Of a stretch of DNA of 8,121 nt, positions 1 to 6,691 are shown one piece after another (the stretch's first letter is position 1; every line of letters starts with the position of its first letter). Source of the DNA: JAPLDB01 sp964356415 (lineage in GTDB: Bacteria > Bacteroidota > Bacteroidia > AKYH767-A > 2013-40CM-41-45); the NCBI GenBank assembly GCA_964356415.1, contig CAYHHK010000159.1, positions 1 through 8,121 of the forward strand, read 5' to 3'. The notes beneath the pieces were generated by a model, which did no database searches, had not been told where the DNA came from, and saw only the letters and a list, made by a program, of their open reading frames with translations. Position numbers and translations under genes: made by a program.

Positions 1-2009
1 CGTTCTCATTAAAATCCGTTTCTGTTACAAAAGGCATTTACGGCGAATATTTTGAGCTTACCATTCTCGATACAGGCAGGTTTAACCTTGAAACCGAAAT
101 TGACAACAATACCCTTGCAGATTTTACTTACGGCAAGGCTCATCTTTTTGGTGAAGAGATACGGACGCCTAATTTCAGTTTTATAATTGAAAAAATTGAA
201 CCTGAATTTTCCAATTCTTCTGACAAGAAGTTTTATTTTAAGATCAACTCCATCAATTCACTTATTAATTATTACAAAGACGAAAAATTGAAAGTAAATC
301 CACTGAACAAAGATGCGACCATTGTTACACTCAGCGTTCAGGATAACAACAAAGAAAGGGCAATTGATTTTCTGAATAAGATCGGCGAAGTATATATCAA
401 TCGTGATGTACGAGACAAAGCGGCCGTTGCGGGACTCACGCTCAAGTTTGTTGATGAGCAGATGGCAGATATCAGCAAAACCCTTGGCGGAATAGAGCAG
501 GATTTGCAAAACTTCAAAGAAGAAAAGGGAACTGTGAACCTTAGCCAGGAATCACAAGCCTACCTGGAACGTCTGACCACTATTGATGCAGACAGGATCA
601 AATCAGAAATGGACCTTAGTTCCATGGATTACCTGTATGATTATGTAACAAAAAACAAAGACCTTGCCCAATTGGCGCCAAGTTCTCTAGGAACGCCTGA
701 TCCGTTGCTTATCAATTTGATTTCCGATTTACAGCTTTTACAAAGCAAGAGAAAGTCACTGCGTTTCGGAACAAGCGATGCGAACCCTGCAGTGAAAGAA
801 ATCGATGAGCAAATTGCATCAACAAAAAATTCCCTGATCGAAAATATTCAGTCAATTCGTAATCGTGTAAAGGTCGGATTAGAGGGAATCACAAAAGAGC
901 TGGCAGAAAGCGAAGCGATGATCAAGAAAGTTCCGCGCATAGAACGCGAGCTTCTTGGAATCCAGCGTAACTTCAGCGTGAATGAAAACATTTATTTGTA
1001 CCTGCTACAGAAAAAAGCTGAAACCGGAATTGCAAAAGCAACCGCCGTGAGTGACAACAAAGTACTTGACCTTGCAAGCATAAATGAGAAGCCTGTTGTC
1101 CCAAATAAAAAAGCGGTAGCAATTGTAATCTTATTGCTTGTAGTATTGGTTCCGCTTTTCATCATCCTGCTTCAGGGATTTATTCAGAACACCATCAGCA
1201 GCAGGGACGACATAGAGCGTCTGACTAAAATCCCAATCATCGGTATTGTCGGTCACATGACCACCGGGAACAGGATGGCCGTTGCCAATAAACCCAAGAG
1301 TTCGATAGCAGAAGCATTCAGAAGCATTCGTGCCAACCTAATGTATTTTGGATTGAGCGAAACTAAAAAAGTGGTGCTTATTACTTCCAACGTTGGTGGT
1401 GAAGGAAAATCTTTCAGCACCCTTAATCTTGCGTCTGTACTAGCGCTTCAACATTACAAGGTAATCATTGTAGGAATGGACCTGAGAAAGCCACAATTGG
1501 TAGGGGACCTTGGCGTAAAGAATGATAAAGGAGTAAGTAATTACCTGATAGGTGCCGTTACACTTAATGAAGTAATCCAGAAAACGCCTGTTGAAAATCT
1601 TGACATCATCAGCAGCGGACCTGTTCCGCCAAACCCTGCCGAATTGCTGGCAAAAAAAGAAACAGTAGAACTTCTCAATATTCTGAAAGGAATGTACGAT
1701 TTTGTAATCATCGACACACCTCCTGTCGGCATTGTGAGTGATGCAATGATGATGATGAATCTTGCAGACATCAACATGTTTATTCTACGTGAAAATTATT
1801 CAAGAAAAGATTACGTTAAAACCATCAATGACCTGTATGCCCAGGGGAAAGTTGAAAACCTATGCATACTCCTGAATGATACCGGAACACACCGCAGGTA
1901 TGGCTACGGATATGGTTACGGTTATGGATATGGAGGATATGGCTATTATGATGAAGACCATAAAAAACGCACATGGTTTTCCAAATGGAGAAAAGCAAAA
2001 ACTTCCTGA
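1..2009 (+). CDS. Polysaccharide co-polymerase / BY-type tyrosine autokinase (Wzc-like), 5' truncated
   Basis: This inner-membrane protein would control chain length and export of capsular or exopolysaccharide through cycles of tyrosine autophosphorylation. The reading frame is open from the window edge (first full codon at 3), giving 668 visible residues; the true start and first membrane segment lie outside, so the TTG at 288 is not the start. Visible order: periplasmic Wzz-like part with helical, coiled-coil-like stretches; GNVR-like segment (near visible residue 315-345); membrane segment (about 370-394); then the cytoplasmic kinase. The kinase has an EX2RX2R oligomerisation motif (EAFRSIR, 437-443), Walker A GGEGKS (nt 1395-1412), Walker A' VGMDLRKP, Walker B VIIDTPP, and a C-terminal tyrosine cluster of nine Tyr alternating with Gly, followed by a basic tail. 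In Walker A' the usual first Asp is Gly. Family assignment is secure; the polysaccharide made is unknown. Confidence 0.95.
   Translation, partial: FSLKSVSVTKGIYGEYFELTILDTGRFNLETEIDNNTLADFTYGKAHLFGEEIRTPNFSFIIEKIEPEFSNSSDKKFYFKINSINSLINYYKDEKLKVNPLNKDATIVTLSVQDNNKERAIDFLNKIGEVYINRDVRDKAAVAGLTLKFVDEQMADISKTLGGIEQDLQNFKEEKGTVNLSQESQAYLERLTTIDADRIKSEMDLSSMDYLYDYVTKNKDLAQLAPSSLGTPDPLLINLISDLQLLQSKRKSLRFGTSDANPAVKEIDEQIASTKNSLIENIQSIRNRVKVGLEGITKELAESEAMIKKVPRIERELLGIQRNFSVNENIYLYLLQKKAETGIAKATAVSDNKVLDLASINEKPVVPNKKAVAIVILLLVVLVPLFIILLQGFIQNTISSRDDIERLTKIPIIGIVGHMTTGNRMAVANKPKSSIAEAFRSIRANLMYFGLSETKKVVLITSNVGGEGKSFSTLNLASVLALQHYKVIIVGMDLRKPQLVGDLGVKNDKGVSNYLIGAVTLNEVIQKTPVENLDIISSGPVPPNPAELLAKKETVELLNILKGMYDFVIIDTPPVGIVSDAMMMMNLADINMFILRENYSRKDYVKTINDLYAQGKVENLCILLNDTGTHRRYGYGYGYGYGYGGYGYYDEDHKKRTWFSKWRKAKTS
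1899..1949 (+). repeat. In-frame TAYGGN hexanucleotide repeat encoding the Tyr-Gly cluster
   Basis: Near-perfect 6-base units (TAT or TAC followed by a Gly codon) encode YGYGYGYGYGYGGYGYY at the C-terminus of the autokinase. Tyrosine-rich tails are the autophosphorylation sites in BY-kinases. Because each unit is two codons, gain or loss of a unit would alter the number of phosphorylatable tyrosines without shifting the frame. Confidence 0.85.
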
Positions 2010-2014
2010 GTATC

Positions 2015-3313
2015 TTACAGTCCTTCAAGAACCGCTTCCATCTTACTGCTTCGTGAACCTTTGATCAGTATTGTCGCTTTGGCAATTTTCCGACTTTTTA
2101 TCCAGTCAGCTACAGCAGTTGATGAGGGGAAATAATCTGCAGTTAAGCCTGATGCGAGTTTTGAAAATTTCTCTCCGACCAAAACTACTTTACCAAATTG
2201 GTAATTCTTTAATAGCTCAGCTATTCGCTTGTGCTCCTGCTCACTTTCTTCTCCAAGTTCTGCCATCTCCCCGAGAAAGACCATTTTATGCCGTCCTTCC
2301 ATCATATCAAAATTTTTCAGCGCCGCTTCCATGCTTGATGGGTTGGCATTGTACGCATCAAGGATTATTGTATTTGAACCACGTATAATAATCTGCGATC
2401 GTGAGTTATCAGGAGAATAGTTCTCTATTGCGCTGCAAATATCGTCCGCTCCGACGCCAAAATGGTTGCCAATGCAAACAGCTGCCAGTATATTTTCGAA
2501 GTTGTATTCGCCAATCATCTTGGAGTTAATGATTCCTTTTTCCCCACGTGCCTTCCATTCCATGCTAAGGAATGGAATAGATGAAACTAACTTGCCACTG
2601 CAATTAAAAGCATCTTCCTGGCCATATATGATCCTGTGTTTTACATTTCTTTCCTTTGCCATTTGCAAGAGAAGAGGATTGTCACCGTTTATAAATACAC
2701 TACCATGATGCTCTGATAGAAATTCATAAAGTTCTCCCTTGCCTTTCTTAACGCCTTCAAATCCGCCAAATCCTCCAAGGTGCGCCTTGCCCACGTTGCT
2801 AATAATGCCAAAGTCTGGCATTGCTATCGCTGAGAGTATTGCAATTTCCTGCTGGTGATTAGCGCCCATTTCAACCACAAGCATCTCACAATTTGCAGGT
2901 GCAGATAGCAGCGTAAGCGGGACTCCAATATGATTATTCAGGTTCCCTTTTGTGCAATGTGTTCTAAATTTTTTTTCAAGGACACGATTGATCAGCTCTT
3001 TTGTTGTGGTCTTTCCATTACTGCCTGTGATTGCGATCACCGGGCATTTTAGTTGCCGACGGTGATAGTTGGCAAGGTGTTGTAAACAGGCCAATACATC
3101 CTCTACCAGAATGAAGCGGTCATCCTTTTTATAGATGGGCTCATCAATCACGGCAAAGGAAGCACCCTTATTCAATGCATCATTTGCAAAAATATTTCCG
3201 TTAAATTTTTCGCCTTTCAGTGCAAAGAAAACGCATCCCTTACTGATGCACCTGGTATCGGTACAAACAACAGGGTGCTTTTTATATACTTCGTAAAGTT
3301 CCTCAATACTCAT
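2015..3313 (-). CDS. murF: UDP-N-acetylmuramoyl-tripeptide--D-alanyl-D-alanine ligase (MurF)
   Basis: MurF is the cytoplasmic ATP-dependent ligase that adds D-Ala-D-Ala to UDP-MurNAc-tripeptide, the last soluble step of peptidoglycan precursor synthesis. The 432 residues match the usual family length. Visible features: N-terminal substrate domain with CTDTRCISKGCVFFALKGE (17-35); ATP P-loop TGSNGKTTTKE (96-106); NLNNHIGVPLTLL (124-136); VVEMGANHQQEI (146-157); NVGKAHLGGFGG (173-184); NFEN (271-274); and C-terminal-domain motifs DAYNANPSSM (319-328), LGEMAELG (347-354) and IKGSRSSKME (417-426). DAYNANPSSM and LGEMAELG separate MurF from MurC, MurD and MurE. The ATG at 3313 lies 23 bases after the preceding gene's stop with no Shine-Dalgarno sequence. 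It is the last gene of the minus-strand run, away from any visible division and cell wall cluster, and ends 5 bases from the convergent autokinase gene. Confidence 0.97.
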   Translation of the reverse strand: MSIEELYEVYKKHPVVCTDTRCISKGCVFFALKGEKFNGNIFANDALNKGASFAVIDEPIYKKDDRFILVEDVLACLQHLANYHRRQLKCPVIAITGSNGKTTTKELINRVLEKKFRTHCTKGNLNNHIGVPLTLLSAPANCEMLVVEMGANHQQEIAILSAIAMPDFGIISNVGKAHLGGFGGFEGVKKGKGELYEFLSEHHGSVFINGDNPLLLQMAKERNVKHRIIYGQEDAFNCSGKLVSSIPFLSMEWKARGEKGIINSKMIGEYNFENILAAVCIGNHFGVGADDICSAIENYSPDNSRSQIIIRGSNTIILDAYNANPSSMEAALKNFDMMEGRHKMVFLGEMAELGEESEQEHKRIAELLKNYQFGKVVLVGEKFSKLASGLTADYFPSSTAVADWIKSRKIAKATILIKGSRSSKMEAVLEGL

Positions 3314-3336
3314 AGTGGTAAATTAGCAATAGTGAT

Positions 3337-4245
3337 TCAACTAAAAAACTCATACTCATACCTCGTCTCAAAATGCTTATCCCTTCCACCCCGACTAGTA
3401 TCCATTTCATAGGTCTGTTCACGAGAAGGGTTTCCATCAGCATCATATTCATACAAGTTCTTTCTCAAAAGCAAACCATTCCCATCAAAGAGCTCCTGCA
3501 TAATGCATCGGTTTTGATCGTCATATTGGTAGCGCACAGTTTTGGAATAAAAATCCTTGTACTGCCGTTCGAGAATATTTCCCTTCTCATCGAATGTAGA
3601 TGTAATACCGGAAATCAATTTTCCATCAGGGGTTGTTTGCACAGAAGATATTTCCTTTCCGGCTTCATTGTACCTGGCAAAAGTACGGCTCACCAGTTTG
3701 TCGTTACCTTCATACTCGCATTGCTCTATCGTTCTGTCATCGGCTGATGTAAAAGTTGTTCTTGATATAATTTTATCTTTCTCATCAAATGAAACCTGAC
3801 TTGAAAGCCCGCCTATCTCATCATATCCGAATACATCTTTTGAAATATAATTTCCCTCTTCATCAAAGTTTTTTCGTTCCACCGGCTCACCCTTGTCGTT
3901 GTAGGTGTATTCCATATGTTCCCCGGAATCACCGCCGTAATATTTGGTTTCAACCAGGAGTTTCCCTTCGTCATCACGAGTTAATACCCTTTTTTCAGTT
4001 GCATCCTCGGCAGCATATAACAATGCATGCTCCAGTAATTTTCCTTTTGAATTATATACATATGAGTTTCGTTCCTCCAGTTCACCGTCTGCTGCATATT
4101 TTTCCTCCAGCAATGTATCTCCGTTTTCATTCAGTTCCACATTGGATTCTAGATGCTCTTCCTCCGCAATCTCCTGTGTGTTTGAAAAATTAAATGTTTT
4201 AAAATAACGGTTGTATCGTTTTATGTTTTTAATTTTTTGAGCCAT
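3337..4245 (-). CDS. Acidic YD-like repeat protein of unknown function
   Basis: I do not recognise this 302-residue protein as a named gene. It has no signal peptide or membrane segment, so it is probably cytoplasmic. After a basic N-terminus (residues 1-20) and an acidic linker (about 24-40), it consists of degenerate repeats with a core of aromatic-x-Tyr/Phe-Asn/Asp-x-x-Gly, such as YVYNSKGKLLE (62), YTYNDKGEPVE (113), STFDEKGNILE (216) and YEYDADGNPSR (265). Neighbouring cores lie about 23-27 residues apart or at twice that spacing. The pattern resembles YD/RHS or MORN-like beta-hairpin repeats, but no RHS core or toxin domain is present. It sits 20 bases after the response regulator stop and 23 bases before murF, which suggests co-transcription. 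Composition resembles its neighbours, with no sign of transfer. It could be a scaffold or binding protein; that is a guess. Confidence 0.85.
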   Translation of the reverse strand: MAQKIKNIKRYNRYFKTFNFSNTQEIAEEEHLESNVELNENGDTLLEEKYAADGELEERNSYVYNSKGKLLEHALLYAAEDATEKRVLTRDDEGKLLVETKYYGGDSGEHMEYTYNDKGEPVERKNFDEEGNYISKDVFGYDEIGGLSSQVSFDEKDKIISRTTFTSADDRTIEQCEYEGNDKLVSRTFARYNEAGKEISSVQTTPDGKLISGITSTFDEKGNILERQYKDFYSKTVRYQYDDQNRCIMQELFDGNGLLLRKNLYEYDADGNPSREQTYEMDTSRGGRDKHFETRYEYEFFS

Positions 4246-4265
4246 ATAATATTACTGATGAGAAT

Positions 4266-5578
4266 TTATTTTGATGCAAAAGCTTTTACGTCTTTATCTG
4301 TAATTTTTTTATCGGAAAGAATAACAAGTCGTTCAACCACATTGCGCAATTCGCGGATATTACCTGTCCAGTTTATTTTCTGCAGTTCTTTGATCGCTTC
4401 CGGAGCAAAAGTCTTTACCGGCATACCGTAATCACTGCAGATCTCTTTGATGAAATGATCAGCAAGTAACGGAATATCAGAATTGCGTTCATTCAATGAA
4501 GGAACTTCAATGACGATCACACTTAAACGGTGATATAGATCCTCGCGGAAATTTCCTTTTTCGATTTCTTTTTTTAAATCCTTGTTTGTGGCTGCAATAA
4601 CGCGGGGAGTAACAACAATCTCCTTCTCTCCTCCTACCCTTGTGATCTTATTCTCCTGAAGTGCCCTGAGTACCTTTGCCTGAGCGCTCAGACTCATATC
4701 ACCGATCTCATCAAGGAAAAGCGTTCCTCCACTTGCCTGTTCAAATTTTCCAATGCGCTGTTTGATTGCCGAAGTAAACGCACCTTTTTCATGACCAAAT
4801 AATTCACTTTCAATAAGCTCAGAAGGTATGGCAGCACAATTCACTTCAATCAATGCCGAAGCGGAGCGATTGCTTTTTTCATGTATCCATCTGGCTACAA
4901 GTTCCTTTCCCGTACCGTTACTTCCTGTGATAAGCACACGGGCATCGGTAGGAGCAACACGTTCGATCATCTCTTTTATTTTCATGATCGATGGGTCTTC
5001 GCCGATCATTTCATGTGCTTTGGCAATTTTCTTTTTGAGCACTTTGGTCTCCTGCACAAGCGAAGTTCGGTCAAGGGCATTTCTGACGGTCACAAGGAGC
5101 CGATTCAGGTCAGGAGGCTTGCTGATAAAATCATACGCCCCTTTCCTGATAGCATCCACAGCATTGTCAATAGTACCATGTCCGCTGATCATCACCACAG
5201 GAATATCGGGATTGATCTGCATCAATTTATTCAGCACTTCCATGCCGTCCATTTTCGGCATTTTGATATCACAAAGGATCAAGTCATAATCACCCGTCTC
5301 AGCTTTTTTCACTCCTTCGGCTCCATCAACTGCTTCATCTACATCAAACTTCTNNNNNNNNNNNNNNNNNNNNNNNNNNNNNNNNNNNNNNNNNNNNNNN
5401 NNNNNNNNNNNNNNNNNNNNNNNNNNNNNNNNNNNNNNNNNNNNNNNNNNNNNTCAGCTTTTTTCACTCCTTCGGCTCCATCAACTGCTTCATCTACATC
5501 AAACTTCTCATAAGCTAAAATCTCCTTCAGTGTGCTGCGGATGGCGCGTTCATCATCAATGATTAATATCTTCGGCAT
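4266..5578 (-). CDS. NtrC-family sigma-54 activator response regulator lacking a DNA-binding domain (interrupted by assembly gap)
   Basis: A two-component response regulator that, when phosphorylated by a histidine kinase, would remodel sigma-54 RNA polymerase using ATP. As printed the frame is broken by Ns and a duplicated 55-base flank (155 bases). Deleting these leaves 1158 bases, exactly 386 codons, or 385 residues. Receiver: acidic pair D8-D9, phosphoacceptor D52 (CDIKMPKMDG), S80, K102. AAA+ domain: Walker A GSNGTGKE (167-174), GAFTSA (214-219) where GAFTGA is usual, Walker B GGTLFLDEIGD (232-242), REDLYHRL (293-300), and GNIRELRN (354-361). The protein stops at 385, where relatives of roughly 440-480 residues continue into a Fis-type helix-turn-helix. 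Only 20 bases separate its stop from the next gene, so no detached helix-turn-helix is hidden there. No kinase gene is in the window. Confidence 0.93.
5299..5353. repeat. Left copy of 55-base sequence flanking the assembly gap
   Basis: Fifty-five bases ending directly at the first N are identical to the fifty-five bases starting directly after the last N (5454-5508). They encode the end of the receiver's fourth helix region (KFDVDEAVDGAEGVKKA). The perfect identity and the abutment of both copies on the Ns point to a contig-end overlap and not to a biological duplication. Confidence 0.95.
5354..5453. other. Assembly gap, 100 Ns
   Basis: A run of exactly 100 undetermined bases, the conventional filler for a scaffold gap of unknown size. 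It lies within the response regulator gene. Collapsing the gap and one flanking copy restores the frame, so the true missing length is probably zero (in effect minus 55). Confidence 0.98.
5454..5508. repeat. Right copy of 55-base sequence flanking the assembly gap
   Basis: Identical to 5299-5353. This copy is continuous with the true N-terminal coding part of the response regulator (start at 5578), while the left copy is continuous with the rest of the gene. Confidence 0.95.
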
Positions 5579-5584
5579 AGGTGG

Positions 5585-5623
5585 TACGAATAGCGAAACG
5601 GTACGAATATACGAATTACGAAT
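5585..5623. repeat. Heptamer repeat TACGAAT in the spacer upstream of the response regulator
   Basis: The 52-base spacer between the Ppx/GppA stop and the response regulator start holds four exact copies of TACGAAT, at 5585-5591, 5602-5608, 5610-5616 and 5617-5623. The last two are directly tandem and the third is offset by one base. A related AGCGAAA follows the first copy. The spacer shows no Shine-Dalgarno sequence or clear promoter. Confidence 0.8.
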
Positions 5624-5630
5624 TCCATGG

Positions 5631-6590
5631 TTAATGATTTGCGTTAATGGGGTTACTTATCTGCATCTTTGAAACTAATTTCCACAATGCACCTTCTTTA
5701 AGGGCATATTTGGATAAAATCATTTTTTTCAGTTTATACCTATCAAGGATCAGGTTTGTGCAGATGCTGGCAATCACGATCATATCAACCCGCATTTTTA
5801 TCAAACCTTTCATCTTCATTCTTTGCTGAATTGTTGACTTCAATAATAATGAGTGAAGTTTTTGGAATTCATCAAGATTAAAGTTCAACGTAGTTATATT
5901 CTTGAGAACATCTCTCTTGTGAAATTTCCATCCAGACATTTCTGCAAGTGTATCAAATGAACCCGATGATCCAATCAGAGTCTTGACGGGAAATCTTTTC
6001 AAGGCTTTATCCAGCGGCTTTATCACATCAATCAGAAAATCCTCGAGTCCCTTAACTTCTGTATTGGTGATTGGATTGGAGGGCTTGAATGTTTCAAGCA
6101 AACGGGAAGCACCAATGTCAAAACTTTGCTTCCAGAAGATCTTTTTGTCATTGGCAATGATGAACTCCGTGCTTCCACCGCCGATGTCCATGATCAGGTG
6201 CTTCTCATCCCCCATGCTCACACAGCCCCGAACACCATAGCATATCAGCTCGGCCTCTTTATCGCCTGGTATTACTTCGATTTTAATTCCTGTCTCATTT
6301 TTTACGCGGCTCACAAAATCTTTTCCGTTTTTTGCACTTCTTATCCCTGAAGTTGCAAAAGCGTAGATCTTATCGGCTTTGTGTTTTTCTATTATTCCGG
6401 CATAATGTTTCAAAGCATTCAAGCCCCTTGCGAAAGGAACATCAGCTATGTATTTTTCCTGAATGGCGCCTTCTCCAAGCTTCACAACTATTTTCGACTT
6501 AAAGACCTTTTTAAAGGTACTATCTCTGTTCACCTCAACAATAAGCAAATGAAAAGTGTTTGTGCCGAGATCGAGGATGGCGAGCTTCAT
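5631..6590 (-). CDS. Ppx/GppA family phosphatase (short form)
   Basis: Members of this ASKHA-fold family hydrolyse polyphosphate (Ppx) or convert pppGpp to ppGpp (GppA); sequence reading cannot tell which applies here. Visible motifs: phosphate-binding loop LAILDLGTNTFHLLI (3-17), ATSGIRSAKN (79-88), IPGDKEAELICYG (107-119) with the conserved Glu pair region, second phosphate loop DIGGGSTEF (135-143), and GSSGSFDTLAEM (207-218). At 319 residues it is the two-domain short form, lacking the C-terminal HD-like domain that brings E. coli Ppx and GppA to about 500 residues. The ATG at 6590 puts the first phosphate loop at the extreme N-terminus, as is usual, so the start is secure. It sits between the permease and the response regulator; no ppk gene is visible. 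Cytoplasmic; a stringent-response or phosphate role is inferred from the family only. Confidence 0.93.
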   Translation of the reverse strand: MKLAILDLGTNTFHLLIVEVNRDSTFKKVFKSKIVVKLGEGAIQEKYIADVPFARGLNALKHYAGIIEKHKADKIYAFATSGIRSAKNGKDFVSRVKNETGIKIEVIPGDKEAELICYGVRGCVSMGDEKHLIMDIGGGSTEFIIANDKKIFWKQSFDIGASRLLETFKPSNPITNTEVKGLEDFLIDVIKPLDKALKRFPVKTLIGSSGSFDTLAEMSGWKFHKRDVLKNITTLNFNLDEFQKLHSLLLKSTIQQRMKMKGLIKMRVDMIVIASICTNLILDRYKLKKMILSKYALKEGALWKLVSKMQISNPINANH

Positions 6591-6606
6591 TAGACTGGAA
6601 GGAATA

Positions 6607-6637
6607 AAGTTAAAAGTTAGAAGTCAAAAGTTAAAAG
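6607..6637. repeat. Heptamer tandem repeat AAGTTAA upstream of the Ppx/GppA gene
   Basis: Four 7-base units in exact register: AAGTTAA (6607), AAGTTAG (6614), AAGTCAA (6621) and AAGTTAA (6628), then a partial AAG to 6637. It lies 17 bases upstream of the Ppx/GppA start codon, in the 101-base spacer after the permease gene. Confidence 0.85.
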
Positions 6638-6646
6638 GGAAAAGCC

Positions 6647-6674
6647 ATGAATCATCAGCAAAAAATGATTTCAT
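6647..6674 (-). terminator. Weak AT-rich hairpin downstream of the permease gene
   Basis: ATGAATCAT (6647-6655) can pair with ATGATTTCAT (6665-6674) with one bulged T and a 9-base loop. It lies 18 bases past the permease stop in the minus-strand direction and is followed there by T-rich but interrupted sequence. The stem is almost all A-T pairs, so it may not terminate transcription; a chance palindrome is quite possible. Confidence 0.2.
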
Positions 6675-6691
6675 TTCCAAATTACTTACAA

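Noticed and set aside
288..290. TTG as a start codon for the autokinase
   Set aside because: The same frame is open and protein-like back to the window edge, and a start here would remove the N-terminal membrane segment and part of the Wzz-like region.
1310..1329. Tandem 10-base duplication AGAAGCATTC in the autokinase
   Set aside because: It encodes the conserved EX2RX2R motif region in frame, and matches family sequence, so the repeat is a codon coincidence and not an insertion.
3337..4245. RHS or polymorphic toxin fragment
   Set aside because: The repeats are YD-like but there is no signal peptide, no RHS core motif, no toxin tip and no immunity-like neighbour.
4881..5513. Long plus-strand open frame crossing the N gap
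   Set aside because: It lies antisense to the response regulator, runs through undetermined bases, and its translation has no recognisable motifs. The minus-strand product has complete receiver and AAA+ motifs.
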